Of a stretch of 64,000 nucleotides of DNA, positions 16,345 to 25,582 are shown piece after piece. The notes under the pieces were generated by a model, which saw only the letters and a list, made by a program, of their open reading frames with translations, was not told where the DNA came from and did not search any database. The position numbers and the translations under genes were made by a program. Position 1 is the first letter of the stretch, and each line of letters begins with the position of its first letter. The DNA comes from JANXLS01 sp035308565 (GTDB taxonomy: Bacteria; Planctomycetota; SZUA-567; H5-PLA8), in NCBI GenBank assembly GCA_035308565.1, contig DATGGK010000184.1:1-64000 (forward strand), in the 5' to 3' direction.

Positions 16345-16757
16345 AGGGACGAGGATCGGCATCGGTTGTCAAGAACTGAACTGAAAAAGAGCCGGATTTT
16401 GAAACTCGAAGATTGAGTACGCCGCTCCGGGTGTTACCTGAAGAGACGGAATCCCTGGAAACCCCTCCTCCACTGTCCGTCTTGAGGGTAGCAACCGGAG
16501 CGGCACTAAAAAAGTAAACTCAAGCAAGAAATTCGAACACGAAGGAAGTAGAGACAAGAGAAATTTGAGTTAACAACTAACGCGGGAGATTGAATCGACA
16601 ATCGAGGTTGCCCTACCAGTAGTACAAAGCATCACATCAATACCAACCCTCGAATGTAGTCCTTCCAATCTGCAGTACCCAACAGCCTCGGTTACCGGTT
16701 CCTTCTCCCGCGTTTAAAACTCCAAAGCCCGGCTTCGATTTGAAGCCGGGTTTTTTT
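16345..16757 (+). ncRNA. Structured non-coding RNA of about 400 nt under TetR control; no class recognised
   Basis: This stretch has no credible reading frame and is clearly less GC-rich than its neighbours. It contains a promoter, nested inverted repeats and a strong terminator. Domain 1 (16413-16523): outer stem TTGAGT/ACTCAA, then GCCGCTCCGG (16421-16430) with CCGGAGCGGC (16495-16504), a seven-pair continuation (16432-16438 with 16487-16493) and AGACGGA (16444-16450) with TCCGTCT (16476-16482). The 25-base apical loop contains CCCCTCCTCC, complementary to Shine-Dalgarno sequences. Domain 2 (16579-16714): 11-pair closing stem AACGCGGGAGA/TCTCCCGCGTT, with an inner TCGAGG that can pair with CCTCGA (16648-16653) or CCTCGG (16686-16691). 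It is not tmRNA, RNase P, SRP or 6S by any motif I can see. Confidence 0.65.
16728..16757 (+). terminator. Rho-independent terminator of the structured RNA
   Basis: CCCGGCTTC (16728-16736), loop GATTT, GAAGCCGGG (16742-16750), then seven T residues (16751-16757). Confidence 0.88.
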
Positions 16758-16790
16758 GTTTTCAGGCGCAATCGTTCCGCGGTTCAATTA

Positions 16791-16830
16791 TTCTCACGCA
16801 AAGGCGCAGAGGCGCGGAGGAAGGCGCAGA
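16791..16830. repeat. Dispersed AAAGGCGC spacer repeat
   Basis: TCTCACGCAAAGGCGCAGA and following GGCGCGG/AAGGCGCAG units. Relatives are at 17525-17555, 17634-17675, 21018-21050, 21112-21161 and 39850-39887. Confidence 0.6.
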
Positions 16831-16850
16831 GAACGGCAAAGAGGAATAGG

Positions 16851-16891
16851 AAACGGCGCCTGCATCGTCTTGTGCGATGCCGGCGCCGTTT
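16851..16891. terminator. Bidirectional terminator-like hairpin
   Basis: AAACGGCGCC (16851-16860) pairs with GGCGCCGTTT (16882-16891), and GCATCG with CGATGC inside. T-rich sequence follows on both strands. It lies about 30 bases past the stop of the reverse-strand LTxxQ gene. Confidence 0.65.
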
Positions 16892-16919
16892 CGTTTTGTA
16901 TCAAGCAGATTGGACGCGA

Positions 16920-17393
16920 TTAATTCTTGGGCGGTTTGTTTCCGCCGCCGCCGGGGCCGGGACCGCCCGGATGCTCGGCTTTCAACAGCTCTTTCAGCTT
17001 TTCCTTTTGGTCATCGGTGAGAATCTGAACCGCGGGACCGCCGGGGCCTTTTCCGCCGCCCTGTCCTGCGCCGGGGCCTTGCCCATCTTGTGGTGGCGGA
17101 GGAGGCGGTGGGCCTTTGCCTTGGCCGGGACCCTGTCCCTGCCCTTGGCCGCCGCCCGGCGGTTTGTCGCCCGGTTTGTGATCCGGCCCATTCTTGGCCA
17201 GCGCTTCCAACTGCGTGACTTGATCGGCGGTCAGATTCAGCGCGTCCTTGTGATCGAGAATGAATTTCACCATCATGCCCGGCGGCGGGCGCCTGGGAGG
17301 ACCGCCTTGTCCACCGCCGCCTCCGCCATCCGCAGCGTAAGCTGCGAACGCCACCACAGCCAGCAACACTGTCCATCCAAATATGCGCTTCAT
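16920..17393 (-). CDS. Small periplasmic LTxxQ (Spy/CpxP-like) protein, Gly/Pro-rich
   Basis: 157 residues. A signal peptide (GWTVLLAVVAFAAYAA) is followed by two copies of the Spy/CpxP-type motif: LNLTADQVTQLEAL and QILTDDQKEKLKEL. Unlike classical Spy, the motifs are separated by a long Gly/Pro/Gln linker (GQGQGQGPGQGKG, seven prolines in a row). Spy-like proteins are ATP-independent periplasmic chaperones or metal-responsive regulators; the role here is inferred from the motifs only. GGGGAGG seven bases before the ATG at 17393 decides the start. It is flanked by a terminator and by spacer repeats. Confidence 0.6.
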   Translation of the reverse strand: MKRIFGWTVLLAVVAFAAYAADGGGGGGQGGPPRRPPPGMMVKFILDHKDALNLTADQVTQLEALAKNGPDHKPGDKPPGGGQGQGQGPGQGKGPPPPPPPQDGQGPGAGQGGGKGPGGPAVQILTDDQKEKLKELLKAEHPGGPGPGGGGNKPPKN

Positions 17394-17524
17394 GAAATTG
17401 CCTCCCCTTTATATAGCCCGCCGATCGACGACGTGTCGGAGACTGACTTGATCCGTCTCGCAAACAGAATGTGGGCAGATACAGAAAGGTTATCAACAAA
17501 TTGCAGCCGTACCGCCCGCTGAAT

Positions 17525-17675
17525 TCTCTCACGCAAAGGCGCAAAGGCGCGGAGAATTGAAGAAGAATTGACAGCAAGAATTATGTGCACCGAAAGACCG
17601 CCCGAAATATGTGATTTCCAATTGTGCACACTCTTTCTTCGCCGTTCTTTGCGCCTCCGCGCCTTTGCGTGAGAA
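17525..17675. repeat. Inverted pair of AAAGGCGC spacer repeats
   Basis: The copy at 17525-17555 and the inverted copy at 17634-17675 could fold into a long hairpin between the LTxxQ and cytochrome genes. Confidence 0.6.
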
Positions 17676-17676
17676 A

Positions 17677-18261
17677 TCATTCAGGCGTCTTCGCGTTCGG
17701 ATCCATGTTGATGATCCGCACTTCCTGCTGCGTGGGGCGCTGTGGGCGCAGATATGGTTTCGCGGAGGCCTTGTGGCAGGCGTAGCAGGTTTTCAGCGTG
17801 TCGTCGTAGAGCTGCGCAAAGTGTGCCTTGTCTTTGGTGTCGATGGCTTTTTTTAAATCAGTGAACTGGCCTTTGTCGAGCGCGGTGGCGATGGCGTTGA
17901 GGTCCACATCCTCGTTGTTGGGGCCTTTGCGCATGGGTTTGGAGCGCACGGCCCACTTCACGTTGTTGCGCACTTCGCCGAGATAAAAATCGGCCAGCGG
18001 CCAGTTCTCCTGGTCGGCGGCGAACCACAAGTTCGTGAAGTGGTACGCGACTTTGGTCATGATCGCGGCTTGGTCGGGGACCAGCCCTTCGAGCTTCTTC
18101 ACCTGCTCGCGAAGCTGCGTCAGTTCCGCGCTGGGCGCGGCGGGCGTCGAAGCGGGCGGAACTGTGGACGATTCCGTGTGAAGGGGGCGAGATAGGAAAA
18201 AAAATACCGCCGCGGCCAAAACCAGCAGGGATGCAAACAGGATCAAATGCTTTGAGTGCAT
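17677..18261 (-). CDS. Membrane-anchored or exported c-type cytochrome
   Basis: 194 residues. One N-terminal hydrophobic helix (LILFASLLVLAAAVFFFL) acts as anchor or signal. A Pro/Ala-rich linker and a short coiled coil follow (LTQLREQVKKLEGL). The C-terminal domain has a single haem-binding CYACH motif and an upstream helical region (VAYHFTNLWFAADQENW) with a possible His ligand, resembling cytochrome c' or II-type four-helix cytochromes. The ATG at 18261 with GGAG seven bases upstream is preferred. The gene lies 56 bases downstream of the histidine kinase on the same strand, so the two may be co-transcribed. Confidence 0.72.
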   Translation of the reverse strand: MHSKHLILFASLLVLAAAVFFFLSRPLHTESSTVPPASTPAAPSAELTQLREQVKKLEGLVPDQAAIMTKVAYHFTNLWFAADQENWPLADFYLGEVRNNVKWAVRSKPMRKGPNNEDVDLNAIATALDKGQFTDLKKAIDTKDKAHFAQLYDDTLKTCYACHKASAKPYLRPQRPTQQEVRIINMDPNAKTPE

Positions 18262-18317
18262 GAGGAATCTCCGGATGGCCGAGTGTTCTTTTGTGTACGC
18301 CGCAAATCGGCCTGCGG

Positions 18318-19931
18318 TCATTTCTTTATCGTCATCGCCACCGACGGCCTTTCGCTGCGGATGGGAAGGTCGATCGTAAACGTCGTTCCGCGGCCGGGGC
18401 TGGATTCGACGCTCAATTCGCCTCCGTGCCGAGTGACGATGCCCTGGCTTACGTGCAGACCCAGGCCGGTGCCCTTGCCGGTTTCCTTCGTCGTAAAAAA
18501 CGGCATGAAGACATTTTTGAGATTTTCCTCAGGGATGCCTATCCCGTTGTCCTGGACAGTGATGCGCACCCGGTCGCCAACCGACCGGACCGCCTTGACC
18601 GTCATTGCGCCGCCCGCTTCCTCCATCGCATCAAACGCATTGACAAAGAGATTGAGGAACACCTGCGCGAGTTGGTCGCCGAGCACGTAAGTCTGCGGCA
18701 GCCTGGGTTCAAGCTCAAGCTGCACGGAAACGCCCTTGGCGGTGCGCGAGAGGCGCGCGATGGAGAGCGCCGAGTCGATTTCCTCGGCAAGCGAGCAGAG
18801 CCGCCAGACTTCGGTTTCGCGGCGCGAGAAGTTGACCAACTGGCGCACGATCTTGACGATGCGCACGACCTGATCGCGGATGCGCCGCACTTTCTCTTCG
18901 ATCTGCGGATCGAGCGGTTTGCGCAACTGGTTGTCGCAAATCGCCTGAATCGAGGCGAGTGGGTTGCCGATTTCGTGGGCCAGCCCGCTGGAGAGCAGCC
19001 CCACGGCGGCGAGTTTCTCCTGATGCAGCACCTTCAGGTTCAATTCCTGGCGCTGTTCGTCGGCGCGTTTGCGTTCGGAAATATCGCGCAGGATCGCCGT
19101 AAAAAAGCGGTGCCCGCCGACATTGACCTGCGAAATCGTGGCTTCGATGGGAAATTCGCTGCCGTCGGCACGCAGGCCGAAGATTTCACCGAGGTTGTTC
19201 ATGCTGCGGCTGGTCACGCCGGTCTGCGCGAATTGCCGGATGTGCTCCGCGTGGCTCGGGCGGAAGCGGCCGGGCATGAAACGCTCGATATGCAAGCCGA
19301 TGGCCTCGGCGGCCGGACAGAGAAACATCTTTTCGGCGGCGGCGTTGAAGATGACCACGCGCTGCTCTTCGTCGATGCTGACGATCGCGTCCATCGCCGA
19401 GGCGACGATGCCGTTCATGCGCGCCTCGCTCAGCCGGCGCGCTTCGTCGGCGTGCGTGGTTTCGGTGAGAACGGCACTGCGCTGGCGGCGGCTTTCAAGG
19501 CGCTTGCGCAGCGTCACGTCTTCAAGGCTGAGCAAAATGCAGCCGGACGGGTCGGCGCCCGCATTCAATACACGCCCATAGGCCAGAATTGTGCGCTTGC
19601 CCACGCCAGGAATTTCACACTCCAATTCGCAATCGTCAAAATTGGCGATGTTGTCGGCGGCGCCTTGCAGCATCTGCTGGAACTTGGGCGACGTCCACAT
19701 GCCGCCGTTCAGCTCGCTCAGCGGCCAGCCCAGGACCCTCTCCGGTGCAGTATGAAAGGCACTGTAAAAAGCCCGGTTGGCGAAACAGACGCGACACCGC
19801 GGATCGAGCACCAGCACCGCTTCGCGCAGCGTGTCGAGGATGCCATGCGCCAGCAATCCGTTGCCGAGCGCTTGCGAGCGGGGCTTGATCGAGGTCGATT
19901 TTCGTTTGGTCTTGTTTACGCTTCGCTTCAT
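18318..19931 (-). CDS. Soluble PAS-PAS sensor histidine kinase
   Basis: 537 residues without transmembrane segments, so a cytoplasmic sensor. Two PAS domains (about 30-145 and 165-290): the first with VLDPRCRVCFANRAFYSAF, the second with DAIVSIDEEQRVVIFNAAAEKMF and the PAC signature FFTAILRDISERKRAD. The dimerisation domain carries the phosphoacceptor His in SSGLAHEIGNPL. The ATPase domain has N (NLFVNAFDAMEEAGG), G1 (DNGIGIP), F (FMPFFTTKE) and G2 (GTGLGLHVS) boxes. All catalytic motifs are intact. No response regulator is adjacent, so it is an orphan kinase. Its only close neighbour is the cytochrome gene downstream. The ribosome site at 19931 is weak. Confidence 0.88.
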   Translation of the reverse strand: MKRSVNKTKRKSTSIKPRSQALGNGLLAHGILDTLREAVLVLDPRCRVCFANRAFYSAFHTAPERVLGWPLSELNGGMWTSPKFQQMLQGAADNIANFDDCELECEIPGVGKRTILAYGRVLNAGADPSGCILLSLEDVTLRKRLESRRQRSAVLTETTHADEARRLSEARMNGIVASAMDAIVSIDEEQRVVIFNAAAEKMFLCPAAEAIGLHIERFMPGRFRPSHAEHIRQFAQTGVTSRSMNNLGEIFGLRADGSEFPIEATISQVNVGGHRFFTAILRDISERKRADEQRQELNLKVLHQEKLAAVGLLSSGLAHEIGNPLASIQAICDNQLRKPLDPQIEEKVRRIRDQVVRIVKIVRQLVNFSRRETEVWRLCSLAEEIDSALSIARLSRTAKGVSVQLELEPRLPQTYVLGDQLAQVFLNLFVNAFDAMEEAGGAMTVKAVRSVGDRVRITVQDNGIGIPEENLKNVFMPFFTTKETGKGTGLGLHVSQGIVTRHGGELSVESSPGRGTTFTIDLPIRSERPSVAMTIKK

Positions 19932-20130
19932 TGAGAATGTCTATTAATGGAGGGAGCTGCGGCGATTTTCAAGAATGAAAAAACTGAAATCGCTTTTATC
20001 GCGTCCGTCTGCGTTGATCGGCGTTAATCTGCGACGAAATCTTGACTCACAAAGCGCGATGAAGCTTGGGCAGCAAAGAGTGCGGATCAAATTCTTGATT
20101 CATGAGCCGAACCTTGAACCCTTGAACCCG

Positions 20131-20964
20131 TCATGTTTGTTTCAACCAATTTAGCACGGCGTCCTCCAGCGGCGCCGTCTCCACGTCGTCCACGTTCTCC
20201 CAGAATGGCTCTATGCGCAAACAAATGTTCTTGGCGCGTGAACCCAGCACTTTCATCAGCTCGACCGTCTCCGGCGCGGCCTCGCTCCGATGCGAAAGCT
20301 GCATCACCAGGCTCGGGCATGAAGGCGAGCCTAAATCTTTGATCAAGTCGATGCGCGCGACGTCGTCGAAAAACTCCTTGCTCACATCGAAGCCGTCGAA
20401 ATCGAAAACCTCGGCGCGTTGTTGTGGTGCGGGCGGCTCGCCTGCACTCGCTCCCACAGTCAGTTCCGAGCGAATCTTCGAGCGCATCTTCCACAGCCGC
20501 ACTTGCGTGGCTCCTTTGAGCACGGGCGCCAACGCCAGCACTGCTTCGCCGCCAGCGCGGATCGTTTCTTGCAGCGCGAGTGTCGCGCCCAGGCGCAGGC
20601 CCAACAGCACGGCGTCGCGCTGGCCGGCGAGGCGCGCCAGCGTTTTGCGTGCGACTGCGCAATCGTCGGCCAGATGCTGCCAGCGGCGTGCGGCCGGGAC
20701 GCCCCCCGATTCCCCGCTGCCGCGGTAATCGAAGCGCAGCGCGGCGTGCCCAGCGGCGGCGAGCCGCTCCGCCAGCCGCCGCAGCGCGGCATAGGCGCTC
20801 TTGCGTTCCTCGAAAAGCGGCGGAAGCAGCAGCACCGGGTAATAGCGGCGCTGCGGATTCGCGACGGGCTGCGCGGGATGGTAGACGCAATACAGCGGCG
20901 CGCCATCGAGCGCTTTCACGTATCCCGGCACGGGGTGCGGCGAGGCGTGGGCGGTTGAATTCAT
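20131..20964 (-). CDS. Alpha/beta hydrolase resembling exosortase-associated hydrolases
   Basis: 277 residues with an alpha/beta hydrolase fold: YPVLLLPPLFEERKSAYAA (oxyanion region), AALRFDYRGSGESGG, then the nucleophile elbow LLGLRLGATLA. In the usual GxSxG elbow the Ser is the nucleophile; here the position is Arg (G-L-R-L-G). That pattern I recall from the exosortase-A-associated hydrolase 2 family (TIGR03101-like). Catalysis by the normal mechanism is therefore doubtful. The ATG at 20964 is chosen because the longer frame runs through spacer repeats. No exosortase gene is in the window. Confidence 0.6.
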   Translation of the reverse strand: MNSTAHASPHPVPGYVKALDGAPLYCVYHPAQPVANPQRRYYPVLLLPPLFEERKSAYAALRRLAERLAAAGHAALRFDYRGSGESGGVPAARRWQHLADDCAVARKTLARLAGQRDAVLLGLRLGATLALQETIRAGGEAVLALAPVLKGATQVRLWKMRSKIRSELTVGASAGEPPAPQQRAEVFDFDGFDVSKEFFDDVARIDLIKDLGSPSCPSLVMQLSHRSEAAPETVELMKVLGSRAKNICLRIEPFWENVDDVETAPLEDAVLNWLKQT

Positions 20965-21017
20965 CCAATCCAATTTAATTCCGAGAGCCGGCTTTAGCCA
21001 CCGATGAACAAAAATGA

Positions 21018-21161
21018 TCTCTCGCAGAGACGCAGAGACGCAAAGAAGAAAATGGTCAGTTAATGAGCCATAAGCCCGAAAACGAACCGCGCTTTTTCCC
21101 GTGCCTCTCCTTCCTTCTTTCCGCCTCTGCGTGTCTGCGTGGCTGCGTCTCTGCGAGAGAA
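21018..21161. repeat. Inverted pair of CTCTCGCAGAGACGC spacer repeats
   Basis: The copies at 21018-21050 and 21112-21161 are in opposite orientation between the hydrolase and uvrB genes. They can form an interrupted long stem. Confidence 0.6.
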
Positions 21162-21220
21162 ATTTATGGCGCTCGCCCGCACTTGATTTGCGGCGCCGCA
21201 ATCAGACAATGGGAAATGGC

Positions 21221-23362
<2,142 letters not shown>

Positions 23363-23437
23363 AATAGCCGGCAGAACGAAATCAAATGCCGCGCATTCCA
23401 ATGAACATTCGAACGCAGCTTGAAGCCGTTCGGGGTG

Positions 23438-23614
23438 CCACTGGTAGCTGCCGTTTGCTACCAGTGCCGCATCGGAAGCGCACGTTTAATTTCCAGAACG
23501 ATCACCCGCCGGCAATTTGAACGCTCGCCGCGCGAAGTGCCGGCGATGATCGTTTTGAATTGCGGACGCGCCTTCCCGATCCGCACTGGTAGACGATACG
23601 GCTGTCTACCAGTG
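23438..23614. repeat. Two CACTGGTAG palindromes downstream of uvrB
   Basis: CACTGGTAGC (23439-23448) pairs with GCTACCAGTG (23457-23466). CACTGGTAGAC (23584-23594) pairs with GTCTACCAGTG (23604-23614). The two hairpins are related to each other and sit in an otherwise empty spacer. Confidence 0.7.
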
Positions 23615-23641
23615 GCACCCCCGCTAACGGTGCCACCCGCC

Positions 23642-23860
23642 CTAATCCAAAATCAATGTGTTAGGAATCTCCGACCAAGGGCCACGTTTCTTGTCATCAC
23701 AAGTCGCCTTACAAAACGCCAAGACAGTGCCGTCGCTGGCATTCACGAAAACGCCGTTTTGTCGATCAAGCTTCGTTCCACATTTGTCACAAGCAAGAAA
23801 TCTTCGCACAGGTGTATTGCCCGTCGCACTCATCTTTCCCGTTGCTTCCCATTTAATCAT
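23642..23860 (-). CDS. 72-residue zinc-ribbon-like protein
   Basis: A small protein of unknown family. It has two cysteine pairs, ACDKCGTKL and FCKATCDD, about 25 residues apart, consistent with one structural zinc site. A perfect AGGAGG lies four bases before the ATG at 23860, so it is translated. It begins only 12 bases after the stop of the S74 fibre gene on the same strand and is probably in the same operon. Confidence 0.55.
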   Translation of the reverse strand: MIKWEATGKMSATGNTPVRRFLACDKCGTKLDRQNGVFVNASDGTVLAFCKATCDDKKRGPWSEIPNTLILD

Positions 23861-23872
23861 GATGCCTCCTTT

Positions 23873-25582
23873 TTATCTGGTTTGCCCCTGAACATGCTTG
23901 CCGAGTGCGTCCACGCGCTCGCTGAGATCACGGATTTGCTTTTGCTGTTCCGCAATCATTCTCTCCTGCGCTTCAACTTTGCGATGCTCCTTCAAAAACT
24001 CGTTCAAAAGCATTGCGTTGACCTGCTCGTACCGAACCGTGCTGATCTCGCCTTTTGCGTCGCGCACAACAAGGCTCGGGTCGAGCGCGGCGACCTCTTC
24101 GGCGATCAGGCCAAATTGCGGCGTGGCGCTGGCGTCGAATTCCTTTTTATACACAAACTTGACCGGCCGCATCTTCAGCAGCGTGTCGCTGGCGGCGCCC
24201 ATGTCCTGGATGTTATCCTTGAAACGGCGCGAGGAATTAATCGTGCCGAGTTGGCCGTTGGAATTGATGAACACGGCGGTGCCAGTGGGGTTGATCGTGA
24301 TACCGTTGATGCCCGCGATGAAACACGAGGTAATTCCCGCCGGCGTCCCGATGCGAATCGCAAATGATTCGGCGCCGACGCCCGAAGTCCCGATGTCGAT
24401 GTTATTTGTGCCTGTAGTGAGGAGGTTTCCGGCTGTGTTTCCTATCGCAATGTTGTTCGATCCGCTCGTGTTGGCTTGGCCGGCTCCATAGCCAACGAAT
24501 GTGTTAGTGAAACCGGAGTTATTAGCGAATCCAGCTACCGTGCCGACGAAGGTGTTGTTCCCTCCTCCGGTAGTGGCGTTACCCGCGCCTTGACCCACGA
24601 AAACGTTGCTTCCGGCGGTCGTATTGGACAGCCCAGCGCCCTGGCCGATAAAGGTATTTGAGGGGCCAGTGGTATTAGCAGCGCCCGCACCTTGCCCAAT
24701 GAAAAGGCTTTGGCCGCCCGTACTGTTTGGCCTTGCCTCGACAACAAATGCAGTGGAAACCGTTAGCGCGCCAGTCATTGTGTCGCCCGCCTTTGCCACT
24801 TTTGATCCTTCCGCCGCTGTTGCGCGCGTGACTTCGTTGTTCAAGTTGGTCGTCAGAGTCGCTTCCGCGCCTTGGGCGCGTGTCTTTTCCGCGTCAACAT
24901 ATTGTTTGGACGCAGCGTGTAGGTTCGCAGTCGGATCACCGCTGAGCGTTAAGAATCCCGTCATCGTGTCGCCTGCCTTCAGCACATACGGTGCGCCAAC
25001 TGTCGGCAAGATGCTCAAGGCAGTCACCCACGACGCGCCACTTGAACCGTCTGCTGCCAAAACGAAATTGGATGACGCCGCGCCGCTATTTACTTTCGCC
25101 GACGTCACTGAGCCGTTCGCGATTTTTCCACTCGTGACCGCATTGGTAGCAATCGAGGGATTTGGATATGTGCCGGTCAAATCCCCACCCGCCGGGCCAC
25201 TGGGCGATGGCGCGATTGTATCAGTAATAACGAACGATCCGGTTAGACCTGTTCCGGGCGCCGTTTGTGAAATACCCGTGGCACGAATCACACAGTTGTT
25301 AGATACTGGTCCGGCGACTTGGAATTGAAGAACGTTGCGGTTGGGCACCGCAACCGTGTTGTCGATCACGCCAAGGACCGAATAGGTCGTGCCGCCGTCT
25401 CTGCTCAATTCAATTCGAACCGATTTGAATTTGGTGGTTGCCGCGAGACGGACATATTGTGTTTGGCCGATGACGAAGATTTCGCCGCCATGCGGCAGAG
25501 TAATCACAACCGGCGTGGCTGCGCCGTTGACAGCACTGGACAAAAGAAGCGCAAGCGACAAAAGAACGATTCGATTGAACAT
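23873..25582 (-). CDS. Secreted fibre-like protein with C-terminal peptidase S74 (intramolecular chaperone) domain
   Basis: 569 residues with a signal peptide (IVLLSLALLLSSAVNGA). A beta-rich N-terminal domain is followed by a GGDLTGTYPNPSI motif and two AGDTMTG-type tail-fibre units (one with LHAASKQYVDAE). Head-type NTFIGQGAG repeats (about seven, spaced about 22 residues) predict a left-handed beta-roll trimer. The C-terminus is an S74 domain: NSSRRFKDNIQD with the catalytic Ser and Lys, LLKMRPVKFVYK, FGLIAEEVAALDP and VRYEQVNAMLLNEFLKEHR, ending in a coiled coil. S74 domains of phage tailspikes and bacterial adhesins trimerise and cut themselves off. The signal peptide and lack of phage genes suggest a cell-surface adhesin. 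GGGGG seven bases upstream supports the start at 25582. Confidence 0.78.
   Translation of the reverse strand: MFNRIVLLSLALLLSSAVNGAATPVVITLPHGGEIFVIGQTQYVRLAATTKFKSVRIELSRDGGTTYSVLGVIDNTVAVPNRNVLQFQVAGPVSNNCVIRATGISQTAPGTGLTGSFVITDTIAPSPSGPAGGDLTGTYPNPSIATNAVTSGKIANGSVTSAKVNSGAASSNFVLAADGSSGASWVTALSILPTVGAPYVLKAGDTMTGFLTLSGDPTANLHAASKQYVDAEKTRAQGAEATLTTNLNNEVTRATAAEGSKVAKAGDTMTGALTVSTAFVVEARPNSTGGQSLFIGQGAGAANTTGPSNTFIGQGAGLSNTTAGSNVFVGQGAGNATTGGGNNTFVGTVAGFANNSGFTNTFVGYGAGQANTSGSNNIAIGNTAGNLLTTGTNNIDIGTSGVGAESFAIRIGTPAGITSCFIAGINGITINPTGTAVFINSNGQLGTINSSRRFKDNIQDMGAASDTLLKMRPVKFVYKKEFDASATPQFGLIAEEVAALDPSLVVRDAKGEISTVRYEQVNAMLLNEFLKEHRKVEAQERMIAEQQKQIRDLSERVDALGKHVQGQTR

Noticed and set aside
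16328..16384. 18-codon frame starting MMWLTEGTR inside the structured RNA, as a leader peptide
   Set aside because: No ribosome-binding site, and it starts at or before the likely transcription start.
16369..16557. 62-codon reverse frame across the structured RNA
   Set aside because: No ribosome site, no family-like sequence, and it lies opposite the inverted-repeat stems.
23873..25582. Prophage tail module
   Set aside because: Only one fibre-like gene is present, with a signal peptide and no capsid, tail, lysis or integrase genes around it.
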